Assembly: GCF_029783845.1 (NCBI RefSeq) | Contig: NZ_LWID01000001.1 | Coordinates: 496,001-560,000, forward strand | Direction: 5' to 3' | From: Volucribacter amazonae | GTDB lineage: Bacteria > Pseudomonadota > Gammaproteobacteria > Enterobacterales > Pasteurellaceae | Length of the DNA stretch: 64,000 nucleotides | In this document: positions 32,792-40,333 of the stretch, piece after piece | Numbering within the stretch: the stretch's first letter is position 1 | How the letters are laid out: each line of letters starts with the position of its first letter | The notes under the pieces: model-generated | Told to the model about the DNA's origin: nothing | What the model saw: only the letters and a program-made list of their open reading frames with translations | Database searches by the model: none | Position numbers and translations under genes: made by a program

Positions 32792-33528
32792 AACCCCACC
32801 GCCTTATCTTGTGTAAATTCGCCATTCCAACTGGTTTTCATCGGCAAAATGCCCTTGATATACCATTCATAAATTTTTGCCGCCCCTTTCTTCAATAGCA
32901 CAGGTTTATAAGCTAAAAATGGCTCTCGACCATGTTGGGCGATTTCTGTGGTTTCCTCTGTCAAATATAAATCCCTCGCATAATGCTTGACCCGTTTATG
33001 ATTTCCCTCTTGATAAAGCCAATTTTTCCCCACTAAAAACGCCCCAATCTTCAATGAATTTACCCCATTTAAGCCTTTTACAAACTCAAAAGGCGAAATG
33101 CCATTGCGGAAATAATTTTCCATTGCTTGGATTTGTACCGCCTGATATTTATTTTCAAGTTGTAAACGTTCGTTTTCTTCTTCCGCCTGAATAATCATTA
33201 AGGCTAATTCTTTGCGTGAAAGATGAAGTGCGGTGGGTTTTTGTTGATTTTCTAATGTTTGCCAACGGTCAATGACGGCGGCAGTAAATTCAGGTGATAA
33301 TCGTGCAACGACAACGAGCGTATCTCTCTTATTTAACTCATAATAATCAAACCATTGATTTCTATACTCAAATTTTAGTGGCTCAATTTGAGCGACTAAA
33401 TTTTGTTCAATTAAATCTCGAATAACACGCAAAACATTTTTATGTTCCTTATGTGTTAATTCAGCAATTTCACGACTACTCATCGTAACACTTGCTTTTT
33501 TTACATTTATCGGTAATAATTCGGGCAT
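32788..33528 (-). CDS. Rha family regulator with C-terminal KilA-C/ANT-like domain
   Basis: A 246-residue protein. The N-terminal Rha domain includes VTMSSREIAELTHKEHKNVL and YYELNKRDTLVVVARLSPEF. A coiled-coil linker (about 100-140) is followed by an antirepressor-like C-terminal domain (FEFVKGLNGVNSLKIGAFLV, NHKRVKHYARDLYLTEET). AAGGAG precedes the ATG. Placed between cII and the replication genes it may modulate the lysis-lysogeny switch. It is the second Rha protein of this prophage. Confidence 0.85.
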   Translation of the reverse strand: MPELLPINVKKASVTMSSREIAELTHKEHKNVLRVIRDLIEQNLVAQIEPLKFEYRNQWFDYYELNKRDTLVVVARLSPEFTAAVIDRWQTLENQQKPTALHLSRKELALMIIQAEEENERLQLENKYQAVQIQAMENYFRNGISPFEFVKGLNGVNSLKIGAFLVGKNWLYQEGNHKRVKHYARDLYLTEETTEIAQHGREPFLAYKPVLLKKGAAKIYEWYIKGILPMKTSWNGEFTQDKAVGL

Positions 33529-33555
33529 ATTTAATACTCCTTTATGGATTAATGA

Positions 33556-33876
33556 CTAACCACTGTTCCCGCAGTGGTTTTTTATTTCTAAATATTTTTC
33601 TCGTAAACGTGCATCTAGCCCATTTAGTGATAACAGCAATAATTCCAACTCTTTTTTGTCTATGGCTACCTGCGTTTTTTGGTCATAAACACCCACACCA
33701 ACAGCTGAAATCAAATTAAACGTTTGTATCGTTGCATTACCGCCGATTAATCGGCTTAACGTTGATGGATCGCAGCCCATTGCTTCCGCTACATCACATT
33801 GCTTTTGCTTGTAATATTTATTTAAAACAAGATCAGAAATCTCTCTTGCGGATCTAGTCAGTTCATTGCGTGCCAT
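33556..33876 (-). CDS. cII: CII-like transcriptional activator
   Basis: A 106-residue CII-family protein with the helix-turn-helix QCDVAEAMGCDPSTLSRLIG near residues 26-46 and a downstream helical tetramerisation segment. In lambda CII turns on cI, int and an antisense promoter; it is second gene of the right operon there and here. Good AAGGAAT ribosome binding site. Confidence 0.85.
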   Translation of the reverse strand: MARNELTRSAREISDLVLNKYYKQKQCDVAEAMGCDPSTLSRLIGGNATIQTFNLISAVGVGVYDQKTQVAIDKKELELLLLSLNGLDARLREKYLEIKNHCGNSG

Positions 33877-33896
33877 TGCGATAATTCCTTGTTACA

Positions 33897-34094
33897 TTAG
33901 TCCTGATATTCAGGAAATAACTCACTTTTAGGGAGACCAGTAACCTCTTTCCATTTATCGGCAGAAATATCTTGAGTAGAGATTTTTCCACCTGATTTTT
34001 TTATGCGATAAATAAATTGAGAGGTTTTACCTAAGGCTCGAGCTAATTTAGCTTGTGAACCAGCTGCCTTTATTGCTTTCTCAATAGGTGTCAT
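33897..34094 (-). CDS. cro: Cro-like repressor
   Basis: A 65-residue DNA-binding protein, first gene of the early-right operon and divergent from cI. The helix-turn-helix reads SQAKLARALGKTSQFIYRIK, of the YdaS/Cro type. GAGGAAAAT precedes the ATG. It should repress cI and early promoters during lytic growth; the call rests on position and fold. Confidence 0.85.
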   Translation of the reverse strand: MTPIEKAIKAAGSQAKLARALGKTSQFIYRIKKSGGKISTQDISADKWKEVTGLPKSELFPEYQD

Positions 34095-34219
34095 ATTTTC
34101 CTCAATATATAATTTAATTAAATCAACTAGATTATAAATTCAATATTTAATTATGTAAATATACAATTTATTGAAAAATTAAATCTTTTGTTTAAACTTG
34201 CTAAAAAATGGAGAATAGA
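34095..34219. promoter_or_regulatory. OR-like operator and promoter region between cro and cI
   Basis: A 125-base, very AT-rich divergent region. Candidate operators are the palindrome ATTTAATTAAAT near 34,110 and an inverted repeat ATATTTA-6-TAAATAT near 34,144-34,163. TTATAAATT here recurs near 37,695 in the presumed left operator region. Confidence 0.55.
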
Positions 34220-34894
34220 ATGGATAGAGATCAAATTGTTATTGACCGCCTAAAACAACTGATTAGTGAAACAGGCGTTAGCAAAGCAGAACTAAGTCGC
34301 ATAGCTAAAAAGACCCCTCAAGCAGTGAATAACTGGTTTAATAATGGAAAAATCAGCGTAGCTTCTGCCAGACTGATTTGCGATAAATTAGGTTATTCTG
34401 TGAATTGGCTATTAGGAAGTGAAGAAGCATTAAATAAGCCTGATGTTGCTATTATTGATGATAAAGACTATAGCGATACACATGTCGAAGTGGATTTATA
34501 CGATATTAAATTATCCGCAGGAACAGGGAAAGGCTGTGTTGTTGAATGGATACCTAGAAAATCAGAAGAGCCTTTATTGTTTCGTCAGGCATGGTTTAAG
34601 CATAAACGCGTTTTCCCTGATAGCTGTAAAGCGATGTACGTTAGAGGACACAGCATGGACCCAGTCTTAAAAGATTGGGACACAGTTATTGTAAATATCC
34701 ATGATACAGAAATCGCAGATGGTGAAGTTTATGCACTGATTTATAAAGAGAACTTTTATATTAAACAAGTTGTCCGCAATGGAGATAAAATTACTCTAAT
34801 CAGCTTTAACCCTGATTATGAGCCAATCGATATTTCTGGTGATCAATTAAAAGATTTACAAATTATTGGACGTCAAATTTGGCGTGGCGGTTGA
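34220..34894 (+). CDS. cI: CI-type prophage repressor, S24 autocleaving
   Basis: A 224-residue main repressor. The ATG at 34220 has GGAG upstream. The N-terminal helix-turn-helix (KAELSRIAKKTPQAVNNWFN) is followed by the linker with cleavage motif KLSAGTG (Ala-Gly) and the S24 domain with catalytic Ser in RGHSMDP and Lys in FYIKQVV. All residues for RecA-stimulated cleavage are present, so this repressor should respond to DNA damage, unlike the one at 12087. It is divergent from cro and followed by a rex-position gene pair. Confidence 0.93.
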   Translation: MDRDQIVIDRLKQLISETGVSKAELSRIAKKTPQAVNNWFNNGKISVASARLICDKLGYSVNWLLGSEEALNKPDVAIIDDKDYSDTHVEVDLYDIKLSAGTGKGCVVEWIPRKSEEPLLFRQAWFKHKRVFPDSCKAMYVRGHSMDPVLKDWDTVIVNIHDTEIADGEVYALIYKENFYIKQVVRNGDKITLISFNPDYEPIDISGDQLKDLQIIGRQIWRGG

Positions 34895-34992
34895 GCATAG
34901 GCAAATTTTATAAACCTCTCTGGATACTTGGCGGCTTCTCGTGTGTTCTGGTATTCGGTTTTGTTGTGATGGGGAGTTTAACAGAATACTAA
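34891..34992 (+). CDS. Tiny membrane protein overlapping the cI stop
   Basis: A 33-residue frame from TTG 34891, overlapping the cI TGA (TTGA), reading MSIGKFYKPLWILGGFSCVL and a further hydrophobic stretch. One membrane helix. Coupled start and composition support it; the weak start codon and size leave doubt. Confidence 0.4.
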   Translation: MSIGKFYKPLWILGGFSCVLVFGFVVMGSLTEY

Positions 34993-35059
34993 TAATCAAA
35001 AACATCAATAAATTAGATTACTAAAAAATATTTTATGTAATATTTATGGAGAATTAATT

Positions 35060-36115
35060 ATGAGTAACCTAAAATATAAGAAATTTAAAAAAATTGATCT
35101 AAACGATCCTTTTTTTAATAGTTTGAAATCAGATTATCAAGAGTTCTCAGATTGGTTCAATAAGAAAATAGATAATGATGAAGGTGCATTTATTTTTGAA
35201 AATTCCGAAGGTAAATTAGACGGGTTTCTTTATTTAAAAAATGAAGATGAATCATTAAATGATATTACACCTCATTTACCAAGAAAAAATAGATTGAAAA
35301 TAGGAACATTCAAAATAAACCCTCATGGTACAAGATTAGGAGAAAGATTTATTAAAAAAGTATTTGATATTTCTTTAGTAAGAAATATTGATGAAATTTA
35401 TGTAACATTATTTGAGAAACATCAGGTACTATTAAATTTATTTCAGAAATATGGATTTGAAGTGAGAGCTACAAAATCAACGAAAAATGGTAATGAGCTT
35501 GTATTATTTAAAAATATTTCTCACATCACTGGTGATATTATTAAAGACTATCCTAATACACCTAAGACATCAAATCGTTATTTAATTGCAATTTATCCAC
35601 AATGGCATTCAAGATTACTACCTGACTCTATTCTAAAAAATGAAGACCCTACACTGTTAGTAAAAGACACATCCCATACAAATAGCATACATAAAATTTA
35701 TCTTACATCAATGGAAGGGACAGAAAATATAAAAAGAGGTGATACATTAGTCATTTATCGAACTAAAGACGGTAATAATGCAGAATATTCCTCTGTTGCA
35801 ACATCTATTTGTGTCGTAGAGGATGTAAAAAATATTAATGATTTTCAAACATTAGAAGAATTTTTAAATTATACTGAATCATATAGTATATTCTCTAAAC
35901 ATGAATTAATAAAATATTTTAATGATAAAAAATATCCTATAATTATAAAATTTACCTATAATATAGCATTAAATAAGCGTATAATAAGAAAATCATTGAT
36001 TGAAGATATTGGTATTGAACGTAACCAATATTGGGGATTTATTAAATTAACAGAAGAACAATATAGAGGTATATTAATAAAAGGAGTAATAAGTGAGAAT
36101 ATTGCTATCCATTAA
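35060..36115 (+). CDS. GNAT acetyltransferase fused to a PUA/EVE-like domain
   Basis: A 351-residue protein. The N-terminal 150 residues look like a GNAT acetyltransferase (KIGTFKINPHGTRLGERFIK is the acetyl-CoA region, LFQKYGFEVRAT the terminal fold). The C-terminal 180 residues (RYLIAIYPQWHSRLLPD, KRGDTLVIYRTKDG) resemble PUA/EVE/ASCH RNA-binding folds. A GGAG site precedes the ATG. It overlaps the ASCH gene that follows by 23 bases. Very AT-rich. It occupies the place of rexA/rexB downstream of cI, so a role in superinfection exclusion or RNA modification is possible; neither is shown. Confidence 0.78.
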   Translation: MSNLKYKKFKKIDLNDPFFNSLKSDYQEFSDWFNKKIDNDEGAFIFENSEGKLDGFLYLKNEDESLNDITPHLPRKNRLKIGTFKINPHGTRLGERFIKKVFDISLVRNIDEIYVTLFEKHQVLLNLFQKYGFEVRATKSTKNGNELVLFKNISHITGDIIKDYPNTPKTSNRYLIAIYPQWHSRLLPDSILKNEDPTLLVKDTSHTNSIHKIYLTSMEGTENIKRGDTLVIYRTKDGNNAEYSSVATSICVVEDVKNINDFQTLEEFLNYTESYSIFSKHELIKYFNDKKYPIIIKFTYNIALNKRIIRKSLIEDIGIERNQYWGFIKLTEEQYRGILIKGVISENIAIH

Positions 36116-36467
36116 ACCAGAGTATGTCGCAAAAATCATTTCAGGTGAAAAAAAATTTGAATTTAGAAAATCTCTACCAAAACGTAAAGATATAACAACA
36201 GTTGTCGTTTATTCAACAATGCCAGTAGGGAAAGTCGTTGGTGAATTCAAGGTAAAAGATACACATTCTTATACACCTGAATCCCTTTGGGAAAGAACAA
36301 AAGAATTTTCAGGAATTACTAAAAATTTTTTTGATGAGTATTTTTCAACAAGAGTTTTAGCCCATGCGTTTGAAATTGACTCATTCAGACTATATGATAA
36401 ACCCTTAGTTATTTCAGATGTACTACCGTCAGGCGTTCCCCCACAATCTTATTGTTATTTAAATTAA
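36093..36467 (+). CDS. ASCH-domain protein, GTG start
   Basis: A 124-residue ASCH (PUA-like) protein, starting at GTG 36093 after AAAGGAG and reading MRILLSIKPEYVAKIISGEK then FEFRKSLPKR, the classic ASCH opening, with VVVYSTMPVGKVVGEF. ASCH folds bind RNA or modified nucleosides; E. coli YqfB of this fold removes acetyl from N4-acetylcytidine. It is coupled to the GNAT-PUA gene, so the two probably act together, perhaps adding and removing or recognising one RNA mark. A terminator follows. Confidence 0.82.
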   Translation: MRILLSIKPEYVAKIISGEKKFEFRKSLPKRKDITTVVVYSTMPVGKVVGEFKVKDTHSYTPESLWERTKEFSGITKNFFDEYFSTRVLAHAFEIDSFRLYDKPLVISDVLPSGVPPQSYCYLN

Positions 36468-36473
36468 TTTACT

Positions 36474-36495
36474 CCGCCTTTAAGGCGGTTTTCTT
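36474..36495 (+). terminator. Terminator after the GNAT/ASCH pair
   Basis: CCGCC pairs with GGCGG around TTTAA (up to 7 bp) and is followed by TTTTCTTTT on the plus strand; it separates the convergent cI operon and toxin-antitoxin operon. Confidence 0.8.
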
Positions 36496-36786
36496 TTAAT
36501 TCACAACACTCGTTGTAAACGTCAATTGCAAATTCAATGCTTGAGCCACTTTCATCACTGTAGCAAAACTTGGATTACCTGATCCAGATAAGGCTTTATA
36601 TAGTCCTTCTCTACTGATTCCTGTATCTTTTGATAATTCGCTTATATTTCTCTTTCTCGCTATATCGCCTAACGCAGATAACAACATCTTTACATTATTC
36701 TCTTTAATAATTTCATTGAGATAAAGCTGAATATCTTCCTCGCTAGTTAAATGCTCAGCTATATCAAAATTTTTTAATTTTTCCAT
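36496..36786 (-). CDS. Addiction-module antidote protein, no toxin partner of its own
   Basis: A 96-residue HTH protein of the addiction-module antidote type (MEKLKNFDIAEHLTSEEDIQ, then a helix-turn-helix NISELSKDTGISREGLYKAL, GNPSFATVMKVAQALNLQLT). Normally such genes follow a RelE-type killer gene. Here the preceding gene is another antitoxin, one base away, and only one toxin exists in the operon. It may add a second neutraliser or be a remnant of a second module. Confidence 0.85.
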   Translation of the reverse strand: MEKLKNFDIAEHLTSEEDIQLYLNEIIKENNVKMLLSALGDIARKRNISELSKDTGISREGLYKALSGSGNPSFATVMKVAQALNLQLTFTTSVVN

Positions 36787-36787
36787 A

Positions 36788-37147
36788 TCAAGCCGTTAGC
36801 TCCTCAATTAATTCAGGGCGTTTATTTAACAACTGTAACAATGTTGCCGCGGCACCGCTTGGCTGACGTTGTCCTTGCTCCCACGATCTCAACGTATTAA
36901 CAGAAATACCGAGTGTTTTAGCAAACTTATCTTGTGAAAGCCCTGATTTTATTCTAGCTTCAATCACTGAAGGTAAAGCTATTTTATTCTCTCTTGCTAT
37001 ATTGCCTTTCTTCGTTTGTATTAATGCTTCAGATAAGCTCTCTTTAATTTCACTTGCATCAGGATCATCGGCAATAACTGCATTGACTATCTCCTCAACA
37101 TTCCAATTTTTAGTAGCCTGTGCAATTTTTTCTTGAATATCATTCAT
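36788..37147 (-). CDS. HigA-like antitoxin
   Basis: A 119-residue antitoxin with a C-terminal XRE helix-turn-helix (SQDKFAKTLGISVNTLRSWE) and an N-terminal 50-residue segment that would cover the toxin. It lies directly after the toxin gene (3-base gap), the toxin-first order usual for HigBA. It presumably binds the operon promoter with the toxin. Confidence 0.87.
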   Translation of the reverse strand: MNDIQEKIAQATKNWNVEEIVNAVIADDPDASEIKESLSEALIQTKKGNIARENKIALPSVIEARIKSGLSQDKFAKTLGISVNTLRSWEQGQRQPSGAAATLLQLLNKRPELIEELTA

Positions 37148-37150
37148 CTT

Positions 37151-37456
37151 CTACCTCACTTTTTTCAATTGATTTAATTCATTTTTAGATATATTTTCTT
37201 TTTTATTTTTAGCATACATATCAAGCATAACAATAATGCCATCATCTAATAGATTAAAATAGATAATTCTTAATCCACCTCGCTTACCACGTCCAGAACC
37301 TTGCCAACGTACTTTTCGTAAGCCATTTGCATTAGGAATGACATCGCCGATCAATGGGTTTTCGATTAAAAACGTGAAAAAACTTGTTCTTTCTTCTTCA
37401 CTCCATATTTGATCAGCCTTTCGCTTAAAATGTTCTTGCTCAACAATGGTGTACAT
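37151..37456 (-). CDS. RelE/HigB-type toxin
   Basis: A 101-residue protein of the RelE/ParE/HigB fold, starting at ATG 37456. The stretch NANGLRKVRWQGSGRGKRGG then LRIIYFNLLDDGIIVMLDMY is typical; the basic residues would contact mRNA on the ribosome. It forms an operon with HigA-like and antidote genes on the minus strand, opposite to surrounding early-left genes, so it is an accessory insertion that stabilises the prophage or blocks other phages. Confidence 0.87.
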   Translation of the reverse strand: MYTIVEQEHFKRKADQIWSEEERTSFFTFLIENPLIGDVIPNANGLRKVRWQGSGRGKRGGLRIIYFNLLDDGIIVMLDMYAKNKKENISKNELNQLKKVR

Positions 37457-37566
37457 TATAGAAACCCTAATTATCATATAATACAATGTATTATAAATCA
37501 TACTTTGTATTATGCAACTATAAATTATCTATACCCCATTTCCTACACATTAAAGCCCCCATTTCC

Positions 37567-37582
37567 TGTGATCTCGCTCACA
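37567..37582. promoter_or_regulatory. Consensus CRP site
   Basis: TGTGATCTCGCTCACA matches TGTGA-N6-TCACA perfectly. It lies 111 bases upstream of the toxin start, in a 399-base gene-free stretch (37457-37855) that should also hold the early-left promoter. Confidence 0.7.
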
Positions 37583-37797
37583 AATTCATCAATTAATCAA
37601 AAAATTTTCAAATTATTTTCTTATACAAATCAACTATTTATTTATATTCTAAATAAATTTTACATTTATGTATTAAATTAAATATTTACTTTTTTATAAA
37701 TTTATAGTTTAATTAACACATCAAAACAACACACCCGAGCAGGGAAACCGAGAGTAAGCAGAGACGGTGGTTGATGATAGAGATAAGTCAATCTCAA

Positions 37798-37810
37798 CGC
37801 TCTTTAAAAA
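37798..37810 (+). promoter_or_regulatory. boxA-like antitermination element 1
   Basis: CGCTCTTTAAAAA resembles boxA of lambda nut sites (CGCTCTTA) and rRNA leaders. It lies in the presumed early-left leader, before the first plus-strand early gene. Confidence 0.6.
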
Positions 37811-37825
37811 ATCGAAATGAAATAA

Positions 37826-37846
37826 AAGCCCTGATGTACAGGGCTT
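37826..37846 (-). terminator. Terminator after the DUF1508 gene
   Basis: AAGCCCTG pairs with CAGGGCTT, followed on the minus strand by TTTATTTC; 10 bases beyond the stop codon. Confidence 0.75.
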
Positions 37847-37855
37847 TGGTAATGA

Positions 37856-38026
37856 CTAAACTTCATAAATAGGTGTTTGTCGGTTAGTGTCCATTACAAG
37901 ACCGATGCAATGTAAGCAGTTCTGTCTGGTTGTGTAACCCTCGCTTTGGGCAATGGGTTCGTGATTGGCAGCTTTTAGTCGCCAATACCATTGTCCATTA
38001 ACACCTTTGAAAATTTCAAAATACAT
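37856..38026 (-). CDS. DUF1508 (YegP-like) small protein
   Basis: A 56-residue protein reading MYFEIFKGVNGQWYWRLKAA, followed by SEGYTTRQNCLHCIGLV, a single copy of the DUF1508 repeat found in YegP. Start 38026 is preferred over one seven codons upstream because it begins at the conserved motif. It is divergent from the next plus-strand gene; the two starts are only 15 bases apart and their ribosome binding sites overlap. Function unknown. Confidence 0.82.
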   Translation of the reverse strand: MYFEIFKGVNGQWYWRLKAANHEPIAQSEGYTTRQNCLHCIGLVMDTNRQTPIYEV

Positions 38027-38041
38027 AGAGAGGTAATCCTT

Positions 38042-38257
38042 ATGCAAAAAGAAATGAAACGCTATGCAATTTCTTATTTCTTCGATGGAAAGAGATGGTG
38101 TTCAGATGTTTACGCCCACTCACTCGAGGAAGCACAAGAAAAAGTCAAAGCAATGTCCCAAGCAACCATTGATGGGGTTATCCATCACTCATTTTACGTG
38201 CCAGTAAAAGAAAAATCGTGGATTGCAAGGTTAATTACCAAATTACTACAAAAATAG
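38042..38257 (+). CDS. Hypothetical early-left phage protein
   Basis: A 71-residue protein from ATG 38042 after AGAGGTAAT: MQKEMKRYAISYFFDGKRWC, with an alpha-beta pattern (AHSLEEAQEKVKAMS) and a basic C-terminus. First plus-strand gene after boxA 1, so it occupies the position of lambda N, but it is not arginine-rich at the N-terminus as N proteins are. Unknown function. Confidence 0.7.
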   Translation: MQKEMKRYAISYFFDGKRWCSDVYAHSLEEAQEKVKAMSQATIDGVIHHSFYVPVKEKSWIARLITKLLQK

Positions 38258-38278
38258 TGTTATTTCATCTTGATTTTA

Positions 38279-38291
38279 TGCTCTTTAACAA
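38279..38291 (+). promoter_or_regulatory. boxA element 2, identical to rRNA-type boxA
   Basis: TGCTCTTTAACAA is the rRNA operon boxA sequence that binds NusB/NusE. It lies 22 bases after the stop of the preceding gene and heads a 370-base structured leader. Confidence 0.7.
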
Positions 38292-38302
38292 TTTATCCAA
38301 AA

Positions 38303-38548
38303 CATATCGCTTGCCTGATGGTGAGAGTTAGTCAAAGTGTAGTAACAGACCTACCGCTCAACAGAATGGAAGAAAGCCCAAACCAAGCGATATGCCACCT
38401 TGCGGAAATGTTAGCAACGGCAGTGAATCGTGAAGCCCAAACGTAAGGTAAGAAATACGACAGCCAACTGTCGCTATTTCAAAGCACATTACACAGAGAA
38501 CCAATGTAAGCTAGCACAGAGGGGAATGTTCTTAATGTGCTTTGAAAT
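38303..38548 (+). ncRNA. Structured leader RNA of unknown class
   Basis: A 407-base gene-free stretch (38258-38664). CATATCGCTTG (38303-38313) pairs with CAAGCGATATG (38384-38394), and ATTTCAAAGCACATTA (38476-38491) with its exact 16-base complement at 38533-38548. Neither arm is followed by a T run, so these are not simple terminators. The RNA lies between boxA 2 and a 426-residue membrane protein gene. Confidence 0.5.
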
Positions 38549-38664
38549 GGAAAGAGAAAAGGAAAACTATAATAGATGGGGAGAAATATAACAAAAAATA
38601 CACTAGAAATTCGGAGAAATAAAGTAAAATTATCGTATTAATCCCATAAAATTAGGAGAAAACG

Positions 38665-39945
38665 ATGAAAACAGTTAAAGGTTTATTAACCAAATTAAAA
38701 AATCAATTTAAGCAAGATTTTGAAGAGGATTATCTATTTTTAGAAAACATCTCGCTTAATCATATTCTGAGTGAGATTGAATATATTTACCAATCAATAG
38801 ACAAATTCATTGAACTTGATGACCAACTTGAAATTATCGTATTCAAAAGACAGGCTTTGAAGTTAATTAAACAAATATCTTCTAGACTTGATAAAAGAGA
38901 ATGGAATTCAAATGAAGAACTTAGAATAATTGGTTATCTTTTAAAATTAAAACATGAGACTAAGCAATTATATTTACTTGAGGTTAAAGGCGAGTTAAGG
39001 AGCGAACAAGAACGTCAAGCTATTGCGGCAGATATAATGGATATACAAAGTAAACTCACTGAACATGCCGCATTAGAACAAGAACTTGTCAAACATAAAA
39101 AGGAATTTGAAAGCCTTAAAAGCTCTCTACTTACCCTACAAACCTCTTATAATGAAGTACAAGAGCAGGCTGATGAAATCACACAATGGCATAAAGACAT
39201 CTCTCCTTTGAATGATGAAATTGCACAGTTCGCAAACACAGCTAATAACAATCTTAATAAAATTACAACATTAGCAACAACGGCTGAAAATGCCAAACCC
39301 AAAATAGAAAAATACCACGAGGAAATTGAAAACATGATTACGCTTTTTAAAAAACAGAAAGAAAATATTCAAGAAATAATTGAGGATGCCAACCGAGCAA
39401 GTATGGCGGGTTCATTCAAAAAACAACAAGATAATATTAATTCCAAAATGAAATGGGCAGATGGTTTTTTAATTGGATCACTGATTATTACTGCCAGCAT
39501 ATCCTTATGGGGATTTAATTCTAGTTTAATTCAGCAAACATTAAAAGATGGGCAAATACAAACCCATTTGGATTGGATAACTTTTTTTGCAAAATCAGCC
39601 ATATCTCTACCATTCTTAATTGTTGCTTGGATTAAAGCGAAAGAACGTGCCTATTTATTCCGTTTAAGAGAAGATTATGCTTATAAATATGCTTCAGCAA
39701 TGGCATTTGAGGGGTATCGCAAACAAGTGCAACAACAATCTCCCGAATTGGAAGAACAATTATTAAAAATTGCAGTAGATAATTTAGGCTCTAACCCCAC
39801 AAAAGTGTTTGAAAAAGATTTAAAATCCACACCATTAGAAACGATTATTGATGGCGTGGGAGAACGTTTTGATAAAGCCTTTGATGGTGTGAAAGGACAA
39901 GTAAAGGATATACCTCAAAAAACGAAAGAATTGATTAATGAATAA
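38665..39945 (+). CDS. Coiled-coil membrane protein, unknown function
   Basis: A 426-residue protein with AGGAGAAAA before the ATG. Residues 1-270 are helical, with a long coiled coil (about 110-265) enriched in Gln, Glu and Lys. Two membrane helices follow (FLIGSLIITASISLWGF and FFAKSAISLPFLIVAW, about 273-325), then a cytoplasmic domain (RAYLFRLREDYAYKYASAMA). No family is named with confidence. The architecture, a long sensor-like coil joined to a membrane anchor, is seen in phage exclusion proteins, which makes defence against other phages a reasonable hypothesis. Confidence 0.75.
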   Translation: MKTVKGLLTKLKNQFKQDFEEDYLFLENISLNHILSEIEYIYQSIDKFIELDDQLEIIVFKRQALKLIKQISSRLDKREWNSNEELRIIGYLLKLKHETKQLYLLEVKGELRSEQERQAIAADIMDIQSKLTEHAALEQELVKHKKEFESLKSSLLTLQTSYNEVQEQADEITQWHKDISPLNDEIAQFANTANNNLNKITTLATTAENAKPKIEKYHEEIENMITLFKKQKENIQEIIEDANRASMAGSFKKQQDNINSKMKWADGFLIGSLIITASISLWGFNSSLIQQTLKDGQIQTHLDWITFFAKSAISLPFLIVAWIKAKERAYLFRLREDYAYKYASAMAFEGYRKQVQQQSPELEEQLLKIAVDNLGSNPTKVFEKDLKSTPLETIIDGVGERFDKAFDGVKGQVKDIPQKTKELINE

Positions 39946-39952
39946 AATCTAA

Positions 39953-39982
39953 TTGACAAACAAACCGCCCTTTGGGTAAACT
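39953..39982 (+). promoter_or_regulatory. Promoter before the 84-residue gene
   Basis: TTGACA (39953-39958), an 18-base spacer and TAAACT (39977-39982). A terminator follows within 30-50 bases of the start point. Confidence 0.7.
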
Positions 39983-40010
39983 AACCCCACTTTCAAACGA
40001 AAGTCGGCAA

Positions 40011-40031
40011 GCCACATTAGTGGCTTTTTTT
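40011..40031 (+). terminator. Short leader terminator
   Basis: GCCAC pairs with GTGGC around ATTA, followed by seven T, before the next gene's ribosome binding site. The RNA from the promoter at 39953 would be about 45 nt unless read through. Confidence 0.78.
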
Positions 40032-40049
40032 ATATCTAAAGGGTTAGAA

Positions 40050-40304
40050 ATGAAAGTGAATAAAGAAAATCAAGAATGGGTAAAAAAATACGCTAAAAGC
40101 CACAATCTTACGGAAGAAGAGGCAGTAAATAAACTAATTAGCGAAGTGCGTGATACGCAAGAAACTGCACGACAAACTATGCAAAATGAAATCATTGAGA
40201 GACTGCCTAACCTGAATTTTGAACAAATGCATGAAGTTCGTCAGCTTGTCGAACACCTTTATCCAACCTTTTTTCAAGTGTTATCAAAAGCAATGAATAA
40301 ATAA
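40050..40304 (+). CDS. Hypothetical small phage protein
   Basis: An 84-residue helical protein from ATG 40050: MKVNKENQEWVKKYAKSHNL, then TEEEAVNKLISEVRDTQETA and a C-terminal helix. The N-terminal 35 residues might be a ribbon-helix-helix or short HTH. It lies between two promoter-terminator leaders, so it is a self-contained unit. Family unknown. Confidence 0.65.
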   Translation: MKVNKENQEWVKKYAKSHNLTEEEAVNKLISEVRDTQETARQTMQNEIIERLPNLNFEQMHEVRQLVEHLYPTFFQVLSKAMNK

Positions 40305-40333
40305 TTGACACAACCGTTCTACTTCGTTAAGAT
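40305..40333 (+). promoter_or_regulatory. Promoter of the intact C4/Bro unit
   Basis: TTGACA (40305-40310), a 17-base spacer and TAAGAT (40328-40333). Directly downstream come a leader hairpin and terminator, the C4-like RNA and the antirepressor gene. Confidence 0.75.
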
